The notes: generated by a model from the sequence alone, not told the origin. A DNA stretch of 28,485 bases from HGM04593 sp045647885 (GCA_045647885.1 JAZRMX010000011.1:1-28485); one strand, 5' to 3'; counted from the first letter of the stretch, positions 7,191 through 16,190 are shown. Translations and numbers: made by a program.

Positions 7191-9965
7191 ATGGAGAAGA
7201 AGTTCATAACCATACGCGGCGCAAGAGTAAACAACCTCAAGAATGTAGATGTAGACATTCCTCGTGGCCGTCTGGTAGTGATTACCGGCCTTTCAGGTTC
7301 AGGAAAATCCTCTCTTGCCTTCGACACCCTTTATGCCGAGGGACAACGCCGGTACGTAGAGTCGTTAAGTTCCTATGCCCGACAATTCCTGGGACAGATG
7401 AACAAACCCGAGTGCGACTTCATCACAGGCATTCCGCCTGCAATAGCCATTGAGCAGAAGGTGAACAACCGCAACCCGCGTTCCACAGTGGGCACAAGCA
7501 CAGAAATTTACGAGTATCTCAAACTTCTCTATGCCCGAATAGGAAAAACCTACTCCCCCATAAGTGGTGCGCTTGTAAAGAAAGACAACCCCGAAGACCT
7601 TGTTGAATGTATGAAAAGCCGCCCCGAGGGCACGCGCTTTCTCCTGCTCGCCCCCATACCCAAACGTAAAGGGCGCGACACTGCAGAACAGCTATCCATA
7701 TACCTGCAACAAGGCTTTACCCGCATATACCTTAACGGAGAGATCATACGCATAGAGGAGTACACGCACAAGAAAGGCGACAGCCCCCTCCTGCTCATTG
7801 ACCGTCTGTCGGTATCACACTCCCAAGAAAATGTCAGCCGCTTGCTCGACTCGGCCGAGACAACCTTCTACGAGGGCGGCGGTACCTGCATAATGCAATT
7901 TATCGGCGAGGAAGAGCCCTGCACCTTCAGCATACGTTTCGAGGCCGACGGCATAGAGTTTGAAGAGCCTAGCGAACAGCTCTTTTCGTTCAACTCCCCC
8001 ATAGGAGCCTGCCCCGACTGCGAGGGCTTCGGCCGCATCGTGGGCATAGACGAAGACCTTGTCGTGCCCAACAAAGCACTCAGCGTGTACGACGGCGCGG
8101 TATTCTGTTGGCGTGGCGAGAAAATGGGAGAGTGGAAAACCGAATTCTGCCGCCGCGCACCAAAGGACGACTTCCCCATCTTTGAACCCTACTACAACCT
8201 CACACAAGAGCAGAAAGACTACCTGTGGCACAAAGGCCCGTGGATTGAGGAGTACGAGGAGAGCATCTGCATCGACAACTTCTTCAAGATGGTGCAGGCC
8301 AACCAATACAAGATACAATACCGCGTAATGCTCGCACGTTACCGCGGTAAGCCCATATGCCCCACCTGCCACGGCACACGCCTGAAGAAGGAGGCAACAT
8401 ACGTAAAGGTGGGCGGAACAAGCATCACCGAGCTTATAGAGATGCCCATCAGCCGACTGAAGGGATTCTTCGACACCCTGCAACTCGACGAACACGACAC
8501 CGCCATTGCCGCACGCATACTCACCGAGATAAAAAGCCGCATCGACTGCCTTATGGATGTAGGGCTCAGCTATCTCACCCTGAACCGTTTGAGCAACAGC
8601 CTTTCGGGCGGTGAGAGCCAGCGCATAAACCTTGTAACCTCACTGGGTAGCGCACTTGTGGGCTCGTTATACATTCTCGACGAACCAAGCATTGGCCTGC
8701 ACAGCCGCGACACAGAACGCCTCATAAACGTACTCTACCGCCTGCGCGACCTCGGCAACACAGTAGTGGTAGTGGAGCACGACGAAGAGATTATACGCGC
8801 AGCCGATTACATAATAGACGTAGGCCCCAAAGCCGGTTCCTACGGCGGCAACATCGTATACCACGGCGATATGAACGACCTTCTCCCCGGCAGCAACAGC
8901 TACACTGTAAAATACCTGTTGGGAGAAGAGCTGATACCCACGCCCCTACACCGCCGTCGCTGGAACAATTACATAGAGGTGAAAGGCGCACGCGAGAATA
9001 ACCTCAAAGGAATAGATGTAAAATTCCCCCTTAACATACTCACCGTGGTGAGCGGAGTAAGCGGCTCGGGCAAGTCCACACTCGTGCGCGACATTCTCTA
9101 CCGCTCACTAAAACGCCACTTTGGCGAGGTTACCGACGCACCCGGGCAATGCGAGAGCGTCGAAGGCTCACTCAGACAGATATGCGGTGTGGAGTTCGTA
9201 GACCAGAACCCCATAGGAAAATCGTCGCGTTCAAACCCCGCAACCTACCTGAAGGTTTACGACGAGATACGCCACCTTTTTGCGCAGCAACCCCTTGCCA
9301 AGCAATTAGGTTTCGGCGCCGGATACTTCTCGTTCAACGCCGAGGGTGGACGCTGCGAGGAGTGCAAGGGCGAGGGAACCATAACCGTCTCTATGCAATT
9401 TATGGCCGACCTGCAGCTTGAATGCGAAGCCTGCCACGGCAAACGTTTCAAGAAAGAGATACTCGAAGTAAAATTCCACGACAAGAACATACACGACATT
9501 CTGGAAATGACCGTGGGCGATGCAATAAACTTCTTCGAGAAGCACGGCGAAAAACGCATAGCCGAGCACCTGCAACCCTTGCAGGATGTAGGCCTTGCCT
9601 ACATAAAGCTGGGGCAGTCATCATCAACCCTTTCGGGAGGTGAAAACCAGCGCGTGAAACTAGCCTACTATTTGAGCCGACAGAGCGATCGCCCCACCCT
9701 CTTTATATTCGACGAGCCCACCACAGGACTACACTTCCACGACATAAAGAAGCTGCTCAACTCCTTTGAGCGACTCATCGCACGCGGCCACTCAATAGTA
9801 ATCATTGAGCACAATATGGATGTGATAAAATGCGCCGACTATCTTATCGACCTCGGCCCCGAAGGCGGAGAGAACGGAGGCACGCTCGTTATCTCAGGCA
9901 CACCCGAGGAGGTCGCAGCCTGCGAAGAATCATACACCGGAAGATTCCTTAAAGAGAAACTATAA
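7191..9965 (+). CDS. uvrA: UvrA-family excinuclease ABC subunit A
   Basis: The 924-residue product is a tandem ABC ATPase that finds DNA lesions and loads UvrB in nucleotide excision repair. Walker A motifs are at about 33-40 (GLSGSGKS) and 622-630 (GVSGSGKST). Signature motifs are LSGGESQRI near 470 and LSGGENQRV near 813, with Walker B as LYILDEPSIGL and LFIFDEPTTGL. The insertion after the first Walker A (about residues 115-270) corresponds to the UvrB-binding region. The second zinc finger has all four Cys (CEECKGEG and CEACHGKR). The first keeps only the second pair (CPDC near 274); the pair that precedes FSFN in E. coli UvrA is missing. Bacteroidota often carry two UvrA paralogues and this may be the divergent one. 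The start MEKKFITIRGARVNNL matches the family. Confidence 0.93.
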   Translation: MEKKFITIRGARVNNLKNVDVDIPRGRLVVITGLSGSGKSSLAFDTLYAEGQRRYVESLSSYARQFLGQMNKPECDFITGIPPAIAIEQKVNNRNPRSTVGTSTEIYEYLKLLYARIGKTYSPISGALVKKDNPEDLVECMKSRPEGTRFLLLAPIPKRKGRDTAEQLSIYLQQGFTRIYLNGEIIRIEEYTHKKGDSPLLLIDRLSVSHSQENVSRLLDSAETTFYEGGGTCIMQFIGEEEPCTFSIRFEADGIEFEEPSEQLFSFNSPIGACPDCEGFGRIVGIDEDLVVPNKALSVYDGAVFCWRGEKMGEWKTEFCRRAPKDDFPIFEPYYNLTQEQKDYLWHKGPWIEEYEESICIDNFFKMVQANQYKIQYRVMLARYRGKPICPTCHGTRLKKEATYVKVGGTSITELIEMPISRLKGFFDTLQLDEHDTAIAARILTEIKSRIDCLMDVGLSYLTLNRLSNSLSGGESQRINLVTSLGSALVGSLYILDEPSIGLHSRDTERLINVLYRLRDLGNTVVVVEHDEEIIRAADYIIDVGPKAGSYGGNIVYHGDMNDLLPGSNSYTVKYLLGEELIPTPLHRRRWNNYIEVKGARENNLKGIDVKFPLNILTVVSGVSGSGKSTLVRDILYRSLKRHFGEVTDAPGQCESVEGSLRQICGVEFVDQNPIGKSSRSNPATYLKVYDEIRHLFAQQPLAKQLGFGAGYFSFNAEGGRCEECKGEGTITVSMQFMADLQLECEACHGKRFKKEILEVKFHDKNIHDILEMTVGDAINFFEKHGEKRIAEHLQPLQDVGLAYIKLGQSSSTLSGGENQRVKLAYYLSRQSDRPTLFIFDEPTTGLHFHDIKKLLNSFERLIARGHSIVIIEHNMDVIKCADYLIDLGPEGGENGGTLVISGTPEEVAACEESYTGRFLKEKL

Positions 9966-9991
9966 GAGCCGTCTGCAATTGCAGACGGCTC
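9966..9991. terminator. Bidirectional hairpin between uvrA and the chromate-type transporter
   Basis: The arms gagccgtctgca and tgcagacggctc are perfect 12-bp complements around 2 bases. It starts immediately after the uvrA stop and 26 bases beyond the stop of the convergent transporter gene. The T-tract is weak on both sides. Confidence 0.72.
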
Positions 9992-10016
9992 CCTCTTACA
10001 CAGGCTATAAATCTGT

Positions 10017-10601
10017 TTAAAAAATCGAATAGAAAATACCGCCAAAAAGCCCTGCAGCAATAACAATTGTTATGGGGCTTAATTTAAAGCGGTAGGTAGC
10101 CACAAAAGCAGCAGCAAAGAGCAGGACACTCACCGCAAACTGCACTGGAGAAACCTGCAACGAACCAAAATTCTCCTCGGTCATAAGCAGAAGGGCTGCC
10201 GATGCAATAAGTCCTACAACTGCCGGGCGCAACGCCACAAAGACAGCCTCAACAGAAGGGTGTTTGCAATACTTCATAAAGTAACGGCTTATAGTGAGCA
10301 TTATGGCAAACGAAGGCAACATCACCGCAAGCGATGCCAACAGAGAGCCACACACCGCAATTGCCGGAGAACCCGTCGCATTCATCGCCGCCGTATAACC
10401 CACATAAGTAGCCGAATTTATACCAATGGGGCCGGGAGTCATCTGGCTCACAGCCACAATATCGGTAAACTGCGCACTCGTGAGCCAGGCGTGGCGTGTA
10501 ACAATCTCGCCCTGAATTACCGAGAGCATACCATACCCACCGCCAAAAGAGAAAAGGCCAACCTTCAGGAAAGTGTAAAAAAGCTGAAAAAGAATACTCA
10601 T
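10017..10601 (-). CDS. Chromate-type (CHR) transporter half-protein, second gene
   Basis: A 194-residue membrane protein of about six hydrophobic segments with CHR hallmarks: a Gly-rich first helix (FSFGGGYGML) and the loop MTPGPIGINSATYVGY. Long CHR proteins carry two such domains. This is the single-domain form encoded beside a partner, and such pairs work together where tested. The family is named for chromate efflux, but the natural substrate in gut anaerobes is unknown. The start ATG overlaps the end of the upstream half-gene by 4 bases (10598-10601), which points to coupled translation and an interacting product. Confidence 0.88.
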   Translation of the reverse strand: MSILFQLFYTFLKVGLFSFGGGYGMLSVIQGEIVTRHAWLTSAQFTDIVAVSQMTPGPIGINSATYVGYTAAMNATGSPAIAVCGSLLASLAVMLPSFAIMLTISRYFMKYCKHPSVEAVFVALRPAVVGLIASAALLLMTEENFGSLQVSPVQFAVSVLLFAAAFVATYRFKLSPITIVIAAGLFGGIFYSIF

Positions 10602-11143
10602 ACTCTCCCCCCTTTCATTCTACCCCAAAGGAAACCGCCAACACCTGCAGCAAGTATTATATAAATAGGAGAAACACCAAAAGCCACTATAAGCAGAGCC
10701 GAAAGGATTGGTATCCACACATTAGTCCACCCTATTTTTGCACTCCTGGCTACAGAAAAAACAGGCGAAGCTATAAGCGCGACCACAGCCGGACGTATAC
10801 CCATAAAGATATTATTCACCAATTCGTACTCGCGGAAGCGGTTAAAAAAGAGAGCTATAAGCAGGATTATCACCACAGAGGGAAGCACATTACCCACAGC
10901 CGCAGCCACCGAGCCACGCACACCACGCAGTTTATACCCCACAAAGATGGACATATTCACCGCAAGCACGCCGGGAGCCGACTGCGCCACAGCAAGCAAA
11001 TCAACAAAATCGCGACGCTCAAGCCAACGGAAACGGTCCACCACCTCACGCTCAATGAGAGGTATCATCACATACCCACCACCTATGGTAAAAAGCCCAA
11101 GCTTTAGAAATGTTATAAAAAGTTTGAACAGACCTATATTCAT
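10598..11143 (-). CDS. Chromate-type (CHR) transporter half-protein, first gene
   Basis: A 181-residue integral membrane protein homologous to its neighbour. It shows the same N-terminal Gly-rich helix (FTIGGGYVMIPLIEREV) and the loop AQSAPGVLAVNMSIFVGY, where Ala-Pro-Gly replaces the Thr-Pro-Gly of the partner. Sequence differences between the two suggest opposite-facing halves of one transporter rather than redundant copies. It follows purL on the same strand after 68 bases. That gap holds a strong hairpin (11160-11189) and no recognisable -7 box, so whether it has its own promoter or depends on readthrough from purL cannot be told. Confidence 0.87.
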   Translation of the reverse strand: MNIGLFKLFITFLKLGLFTIGGGYVMIPLIEREVVDRFRWLERRDFVDLLAVAQSAPGVLAVNMSIFVGYKLRGVRGSVAAAVGNVLPSVVIILLIALFFNRFREYELVNNIFMGIRPAVVALIASPVFSVARSAKIGWTNVWIPILSALLIVAFGVSPIYIILAAGVGGFLWGRMKGGRV

Positions 11144-11159
11144 AGCCCTTTATATATGA

Positions 11160-11189
11160 GAGGCTGCCGGCAAAATTGCAAGCAGCCTC
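11160..11189 (-). terminator. Hairpin after purL
   Basis: Perfect 8-bp arms gaggctgc / gcagcctc enclose 14 bases, which themselves contain a short inner pairing (caa/ttg). It lies 22 bases past the purL stop. On the minus strand no T-tract follows; on the plus strand cttttttac follows, but no rightward gene precedes it. It may end or attenuate purL transcripts before the CHR genes. Confidence 0.55.
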
Positions 11190-11211
11190 CTTTTTTACAC
11201 AATATCAATAA

Positions 11212-14200
11212 TTACTTTACCTTCTCGGCTACCCAATTATAAGCATTGCGGAAGATCTCAATCCAAGGTGTAACATCGTCCTTGATGTTTGCCGCAGGAT
11301 AGGTTGCGCACTGCCAGGGGAAGATAGCACGCTCGGGGTGGGGCATCATTGCAACGTGACGACCGTCGGCGCTTGCAAGAGCAGCCACATTGTATGCCGA
11401 ACCATTGGGGTTAGCAGGATAGTCGCTGTATGAGTAGCGAGCAACAATGTTGTACTTCTCCTCAGCATAGGGAAGGTCGAACTTACCCTCACCGTGAGCA
11501 ACCCACACACCAAGACGGCTGTTAGACAACGAGCCGAAGAGTACGCTGTTGTTCTCGGGAACGTTCACACCCACGAAAGTAGACTCAAACTTATGCGAGT
11601 TGTTATGACGCATATAACCACGCTGCTCGTGAGAGGGGTTGATAAGGTTAAGCTCCATCATCAACTGGCAACCGTTACAGATACCGAGCGAGAGAGTATC
11701 CTCGCGAGCATAGAAGCGGTCGAGAGCAGCTTTAGCTGCAGGGTTGTAGAGGAAGCCACCGGCCCAACCTTTAGCCGAACCAAGAACATCGGAGTTAGAG
11801 AAGCCACCGCAGAATACGATGAAGTTAACCTCGTCGAGAGTCTCGCGACCGCTGATAAGGTCGGTCATTGTAACATCCTTAACGTCGAAACCTGCAAGAT
11901 ACATAGCGTATGCCATCTCACGCTCGCCGTTTGTACCCTTCTCGCGGATAATCGCAGCACGCACGCCCGATTTCTCGCGGCGGTCGGCCGACATACCATA
12001 AGCCTCGAGCATACCTTTGAAGCCTGCGGGCATACGGTAACGCAAGGGCTGGTTCTTATAGTTTTTCAAGCGCTCATCGGCACAGCCATTGAAGCTCTGT
12101 TTGCGGTCCATAAGGTAAGAGCTGTCGTACCACACATCGCGATAGTGGTCAATATCGAAGAGGCGTGTACGCTTGTCTTTTGCCACAGCAATATGACGTT
12201 TTGTTGTGGGAACACCAATCTTAACAAAGCAGATACCTGCATCGTCAAGGATGCTCTGCATACGGCATTTATCCTTGTCGGCAACCTGAATAACCAATGC
12301 GGGGTTCTCGGCAAAGAGAAGTTTTACAATATCTTTCTCGGCAACACCGTTAAGGTCAATCTCCATACCACCTGTGGTGTTAGCGAAACACATCTCGAGT
12401 AGAGTTGTGATGAGACCACCGGCCGATACGTCGTGACCAGCCATAATAATACCCTCGTTCACAAGTTTCTGAACAGTGTCGAAAGCCTCGGCAAAATATT
12501 CGGGATTCTGCACTGTGGGAACATCGTCACCCACGCAGTTGAGAGATTGTGCAAACGCAGAACCGCCAAGACGCAATGTATCGAAACTGAAATCGATGTG
12601 GTAGAATGCACTCTTGGGCTCGTTCACCATTACGGGAGAAACCACCTTGCGTACATCAGAAACCTCACCACCGGCCGATACGATAACTGTACCCGGGCTT
12701 ATAACCTTGGTGCCATCGGGGTATTTCTGTGTCATCGAGAGCGAGTCTTTTCCTGTGGGAACGTTAATCTTAAGGTCGCAGCAGAAATCGGACAAAGCCT
12801 CAACACCACGATACAGACGCGCATCCTCACCCTCCTGTGATCGGCAAGGCCACATCCAGTTAGCACTCAAAGAGATGCTCTTTATACCGTTTGTAAGGGG
12901 AGCAAGCACAATGTTTGTAAGAGCCTCGGAAACAGCAAGCACCGAGCCCTTTGCAGGTGATGCAAGCGCAGCCTGGGGCGCGTGACCGATAGAGGTTGCT
13001 ATACCCTTCTTGCCACGATAGTCGAGAGTAACAACACCGCAGTCGCTCAAAGGCAACTGAATCTCACCCTGGCACTGCTGACGGGCAATTTTACCTGTTA
13101 CCGAACGGTCTACCTTGTTTGTGAGCCAGTCTTTACAAGCCACAGCCTCCAAACGGAGAACATTTGTGAGGTACTCCTCAATATTATCAGCGCTGTATTC
13201 AGCATCTTTATAGTGACGCTCTACAGTCTTATCAACCATATAAGTTTTGGGCGACGAACCGAACATCTGGCTTACAGAGAGGTCGAAAGGACGCTGGCCA
13301 TCGGCCTGCTCGAAAGCAAAACGGGCATCGCCTGTTGTCTCGCCCACAACGTACATAGGAGCACGCTCACGCTCGGCAACCTTTCTTACATACTCAATAG
13401 CCTCATCCTTGATGAGCAAGCCCATACGCTCCTGCGACTCGTTTGCAATAATCTCCTTGGCCGAGAGAGTCTTGTCGCCCACGGGAAGTGCCGACATATC
13501 TATAAGACCACCACACTCCTCAACAAGCTCCGAAAGACAGTTCACGTGACCTGCCGAACCGTGGTCGTGGATAGAAACTACAGGGTTTGTATCGTCCTCG
13601 CAGAGGGCACGCACCACGTTGTAGGCACGTTTCTGCATCTCCGCGTTGGCACGCTGCACAGCATTGAGCTCGATACCCGAAGAGTAACGGCCTGTATCAA
13701 CAGAAGATACCGAACCACCACCAAGACCGATGCGGTAGTTATCGCCACCCATTACAACCACCTTGTTACCCTTTTCAGGAGCACCCTTCAAGCAGTCGCG
13801 GCGTGTTCCGTAGCCCACACCTCCGGCAAGCATAATAACCTTGTCGTAACCGTAAACCTCGTTATTCTCCTTGTGCTCGAATGTAAGCACCGAACCGCAG
13901 ATAAGAGGCTGACCGAACTTGTTACCAAAATCAGAAGCACCGTTAGAAGCCTTTATCAATATCTGCTCGGGAGTCTGATAGAGCCATTTACGCACGGGGA
14001 GAACCTCCTCCCACTTACGGTCGTCGTATGTGCGGGGATAAGATGTCATATAGACAGCTGTTCCGGCAATGGGCCAAGAACCCTTACCACCACCCATACG
14101 GTCGCGGATTTCACCACCGGTACCTGTTGATGCACCGTTGAAAGGCTCAACGGTTGTGGGGAAGTTATGAGTTTCGGCTTTGAGCGAAATTACTGTCTCA

Positions 14201-14913
14201 ATATCCTTTATAACGAAATAATCGGGTATAGAGTGGTCGGCGGGAGCAAATTGCTCAACAACGGGACCCTGCGCAAAAGCCACGTTATCCTTATAGGCCG
14301 AGATAATGCTGTTGCGGTTCTCGTTTGTGGTGCGCTTAATCATACCAAAGAGTGAAGAAGGCATCTCCTCGCCATCTATAATGAATGTACCACCGAAGAT
14401 TTTGTGACGGCAGTGCTCCGAGTTAATCTGTGCAAAACCGAACACCTCGCTGTCGGTGAGTTTGCGGCCAAGCTCACCCTCTACACGGTGCAGATAGTCA
14501 ATCTCCTCTTTCGAGAGAGCAAGACCTTCCTGTTCGTTGTAACCATCGAGGTCCTCGATAAACTCAATGGGACGGGGCTCAATGTCAACCTTGAAAATCT
14601 GCTGGTCGAGCCCTTTGTACATACGCTGCAACATAGGGTCGTACTCGGCATTCTCGTCTTTTACGGCGAAATACTCCTCTATACGAAGAATGCCGCAAAG
14701 TCCCATATTCTGGGTAATCTCAACAGCATTTGTACTCCAAGGAGTAATCATTTCGCGACGGGGGCCCACAAAGTAGCCCTCTACCTGCTCACCCTCAATG
14801 AGTGTAGCTTCGCCATACAACCAACAAAGTTTCTCAATATCGTGTGCCTGAAGAGCACAATTGGCCTCAGTTGCAACAACTGTGTGGCCGGGGGTACTGA
14901 AAAAATAAATCAT
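11212..14913 (-). CDS. purL: Phosphoribosylformylglycinamidine synthase (FGAM synthase, large single-chain form)
   Basis: The 1233-residue cytoplasmic enzyme makes FGAM from FGAR, glutamine and ATP, the fourth step of de novo purine synthesis. The length and order match the one-chain PurL of Proteobacteria and Bacteroidales. An N-terminal PurS-like part is followed by the synthetase core (FAQINSEHCRHKIF near residue 160; ETHNFPTTVEPFNGASTG). A second synthetase half follows, and a C-terminal class-I glutaminase. In the glutaminase the nucleophile is Cys1079 (LGICNGCQLM) and the supporting residues are His1192 and Glu1194 (HPERAIF). Start ATG at 14913 gives the natural N-terminus. A promoter with both boxes lies at 15007-15040, with a leader of about 87 bases. 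No purine riboswitch was recognised in that leader. No other pur gene is adjacent. Confidence 0.97.
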   Translation of the reverse strand: MIYFFSTPGHTVVATEANCALQAHDIEKLCWLYGEATLIEGEQVEGYFVGPRREMITPWSTNAVEITQNMGLCGILRIEEYFAVKDENAEYDPMLQRMYKGLDQQIFKVDIEPRPIEFIEDLDGYNEQEGLALSKEEIDYLHRVEGELGRKLTDSEVFGFAQINSEHCRHKIFGGTFIIDGEEMPSSLFGMIKRTTNENRNSIISAYKDNVAFAQGPVVEQFAPADHSIPDYFVIKDIETVISLKAETHNFPTTVEPFNGASTGTGGEIRDRMGGGKGSWPIAGTAVYMTSYPRTYDDRKWEEVLPVRKWLYQTPEQILIKASNGASDFGNKFGQPLICGSVLTFEHKENNEVYGYDKVIMLAGGVGYGTRRDCLKGAPEKGNKVVVMGGDNYRIGLGGGSVSSVDTGRYSSGIELNAVQRANAEMQKRAYNVVRALCEDDTNPVVSIHDHGSAGHVNCLSELVEECGGLIDMSALPVGDKTLSAKEIIANESQERMGLLIKDEAIEYVRKVAERERAPMYVVGETTGDARFAFEQADGQRPFDLSVSQMFGSSPKTYMVDKTVERHYKDAEYSADNIEEYLTNVLRLEAVACKDWLTNKVDRSVTGKIARQQCQGEIQLPLSDCGVVTLDYRGKKGIATSIGHAPQAALASPAKGSVLAVSEALTNIVLAPLTNGIKSISLSANWMWPCRSQEGEDARLYRGVEALSDFCCDLKINVPTGKDSLSMTQKYPDGTKVISPGTVIVSAGGEVSDVRKVVSPVMVNEPKSAFYHIDFSFDTLRLGGSAFAQSLNCVGDDVPTVQNPEYFAEAFDTVQKLVNEGIIMAGHDVSAGGLITTLLEMCFANTTGGMEIDLNGVAEKDIVKLLFAENPALVIQVADKDKCRMQSILDDAGICFVKIGVPTTKRHIAVAKDKRTRLFDIDHYRDVWYDSSYLMDRKQSFNGCADERLKNYKNQPLRYRMPAGFKGMLEAYGMSADRREKSGVRAAIIREKGTNGEREMAYAMYLAGFDVKDVTMTDLISGRETLDEVNFIVFCGGFSNSDVLGSAKGWAGGFLYNPAAKAALDRFYAREDTLSLGICNGCQLMMELNLINPSHEQRGYMRHNNSHKFESTFVGVNVPENNSVLFGSLSNSRLGVWVAHGEGKFDLPYAEEKYNIVARYSYSDYPANPNGSAYNVAALASADGRHVAMMPHPERAIFPWQCATYPAANIKDDVTPWIEIFRNAYNWVAEKVK

Positions 14914-15006
14914 AGTACAATTATGTAGTTCTTTATAATTATTTGCAGTTTGTGTTGCTTGTACCGGAGTTGCAAAAGCCTATGCCCGATTACACCAATA
15001 CAGCTA

Positions 15007-15040
15007 CAAAGATAACCACAAAAAACGGATTTAGAGCAAA
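15007..15040 (-). promoter_or_regulatory. Promoter of purL
   Basis: On the minus strand TATCTTTG (15007-15014) is a full -7 box and TTTG (15037-15040) lies 22 bases upstream, slightly wider than the usual 19-21. Transcription would start near 15001. The palindrome at 15064-15078 sits just upstream. Confidence 0.6.
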
Positions 15041-15063
15041 CTTTAATGCAGGATTTTAAGATT

Positions 15064-15078
15064 TTCAAACAGTTTGAA
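15064..15078. repeat. 15-bp palindrome in the purL/ZIP divergent region
   Basis: TTCAAAC-a-GTTTGAA is a perfect 7-bp inverted repeat around one base. It lies about 24 bases upstream of the purL -33 box, between divergent genes. It has the shape of a dimeric-repressor site, but no regulator can be named. Confidence 0.35.
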
Positions 15079-15099
15079 GACAAAAAAGAGAGATGTTCC

Positions 15100-15152
15100 C
15101 TGCAGCTTTCGGGAAAGCCCGCAGTTTTCTACTGGCAGAGCCGCTTTGCCAG
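15100..15152. other. Two consecutive potential stem-loops in the purL/ZIP intergenic region
   Basis: The first (15100-15124) pairs CTGC-a-GCTTTC with GAAAGC-cc-GCAG around gg, ten pairs with a small internal loop, and is followed by tttt. The second (15132-15152) pairs CTGGCA with TGCCAG around 9 bases. Both lie upstream of the ZIP -7 box, so they would not be in that transcript. The 338-base gap 14914-15251 otherwise holds the two divergent promoters, the 15-bp palindrome and AT-rich sequence. A small RNA or a regulator site are both possible. Confidence 0.3.
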
Positions 15153-15218
15153 CCATTCACTTAAACAAGATTAACAACAAAAACCGAGCTACAAATAGAT
15201 ACGTTTTAAAAAAAAGAG

Positions 15219-15226
15219 TAAATTTG
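15219..15226 (+). promoter_or_regulatory. -7 promoter box of the ZIP transporter gene
   Basis: TAAATTTG is a full match to TAnnTTTG and lies 25 bases before the ATG at 15252, giving a leader of about 20 bases. No TTTG is seen 19-21 bases upstream. Confidence 0.5.
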
Positions 15227-15251
15227 CATAAAAGCACTAATCGATATTTTT

Positions 15252-16025
15252 ATGGAACTTTTAACAGGACTCACCCTGCCACTTTTAGGCACGGTAATAG
15301 GCGCAGCAATGGTATTCCTGGTGCGCGACAAAATTTCAGACTTCACAAACAAGGCGATGCTGGGCTTCGCTTCAGGAGTGATGGTGGCCGCAAGTTTCTG
15401 GTCGCTGCTGCAACCCGCCCTTGAACAGACAGGAAACAATTCACTAAGCGAGGCAGCCCCGGTAATTATAGGTTTCCTCACCGGCATAGGATTCCTCCTC
15501 GCCCTTGACACGTTCATCCCCCACCAGCACGTGGACGATGCACAGCCCGAAGGACCACGTTCTTCCTTGCCTCGCTCCACAAAAATGATGCTCGCCGTTG
15601 CCCTTCACAACATCCCCGAGGGTATGGCAGTAGGAGTTGTCTTCGCAGGAATAAGCGACGGCAGCAGCACACTCAGCTTTGCCGGAGCACTTGCTCTTGC
15701 CATAGGTATGGCAGTGCAGAACATCCCCGAGGGTGCCATAATATCCATGCCGCTGCGCAGCGAGGGGAAAAGCCGCACCAAAGCATTTCTCTTTGGAGCG
15801 CTGTCGGGACTTGTAGAACCCACTGCAGCCATTGCAACAATGTTCTTCCTCGAAGGTACAGCCCAGGCAATGCCCCTTCTGCTCGCCTTTGCCGCAGGAG
15901 CAATGCTTTACGTAGTGGTCGAGGAGCTGATACCCTCGTCACAGGGTGGCAAGCACAGCAACATCGGTACAATAGGTTTTGCTACCGGATTCGCGCTAAT
16001 GATGCTACTCGATGCCACTATTTGA
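15252..16025 (+). CDS. ZIP-family divalent metal transporter
   Basis: The 257-residue inner-membrane protein has about eight hydrophobic segments and the two ZIP signature helices. HNIPEG (H119) is in the fourth segment and QNIPEG (Q156) in the fifth; together they form the binuclear metal site of the GufA-type branch. The loop after segment three is His/Asp-bearing (FIPHQHVDD), as in ZIP variable loops. The family takes up Zn, Fe or Mn into the cytoplasm; which metal cannot be told. It stands alone: divergent from purL and separated from nuoA by 165 bases that carry a separate promoter box. No metal regulator gene or Fur/Zur-like box was recognised nearby. Confidence 0.93.
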   Translation: MELLTGLTLPLLGTVIGAAMVFLVRDKISDFTNKAMLGFASGVMVAASFWSLLQPALEQTGNNSLSEAAPVIIGFLTGIGFLLALDTFIPHQHVDDAQPEGPRSSLPRSTKMMLAVALHNIPEGMAVGVVFAGISDGSSTLSFAGALALAIGMAVQNIPEGAIISMPLRSEGKSRTKAFLFGALSGLVEPTAAIATMFFLEGTAQAMPLLLAFAAGAMLYVVVEELIPSSQGGKHSNIGTIGFATGFALMMLLDATI

Positions 16026-16088
16026 AAATCGTGACAAAATTTAAACATTTTATAGCAAAAAAGAACACACCTTAAAATATATTTTTAC

Positions 16089-16096
16089 TACATTTG
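16089..16096 (+). promoter_or_regulatory. -7 promoter box of the nuo operon
   Basis: TACATTTG matches TAnnTTTG, with a predicted start near 16102 and an A-rich leader of about 90 bases before nuoA. Directly upstream lies an AT-rich stretch (16071-16085) containing the 15-mer cttaaaatatatttt also found at 3292-3306. No clear -33 TTTG was seen. Confidence 0.55.
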
Positions 16097-16190
16097 CTAC
16101 CTCACAAACACGATAAAAGAGAAAAGTGCTATCAATTAACACCATAGCAAAATTTAAAAGAAATACAACACCCTATAAAGCTCCTGCATT

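Noticed and set aside
7815..8495. 226-aa minus-strand ORF opposite uvrA
   Set aside because: Antisense shadow; uvrA motifs run through the same bases on the plus strand.
12982..14130. 382-aa plus-strand ORF opposite purL (also 11494-12402)
   Set aside because: Long antisense frames arise from the codon use of purL. The purL frame is full length with all motifs, and the antisense products are Arg/His/Cys-rich without domains.
14914..15001. Possible purine riboswitch in the purL leader
   Set aside because: No three-way-junction pattern with the conserved loop sequences could be recognised in the leader of about 87 bases.
15074..15424. 116-aa ORF spanning the purL/ZIP gap into the ZIP gene
   Set aside because: It overlaps the ZIP gene in another frame by about 170 bases and crosses the predicted ZIP promoter; the product is low-quality basic sequence.
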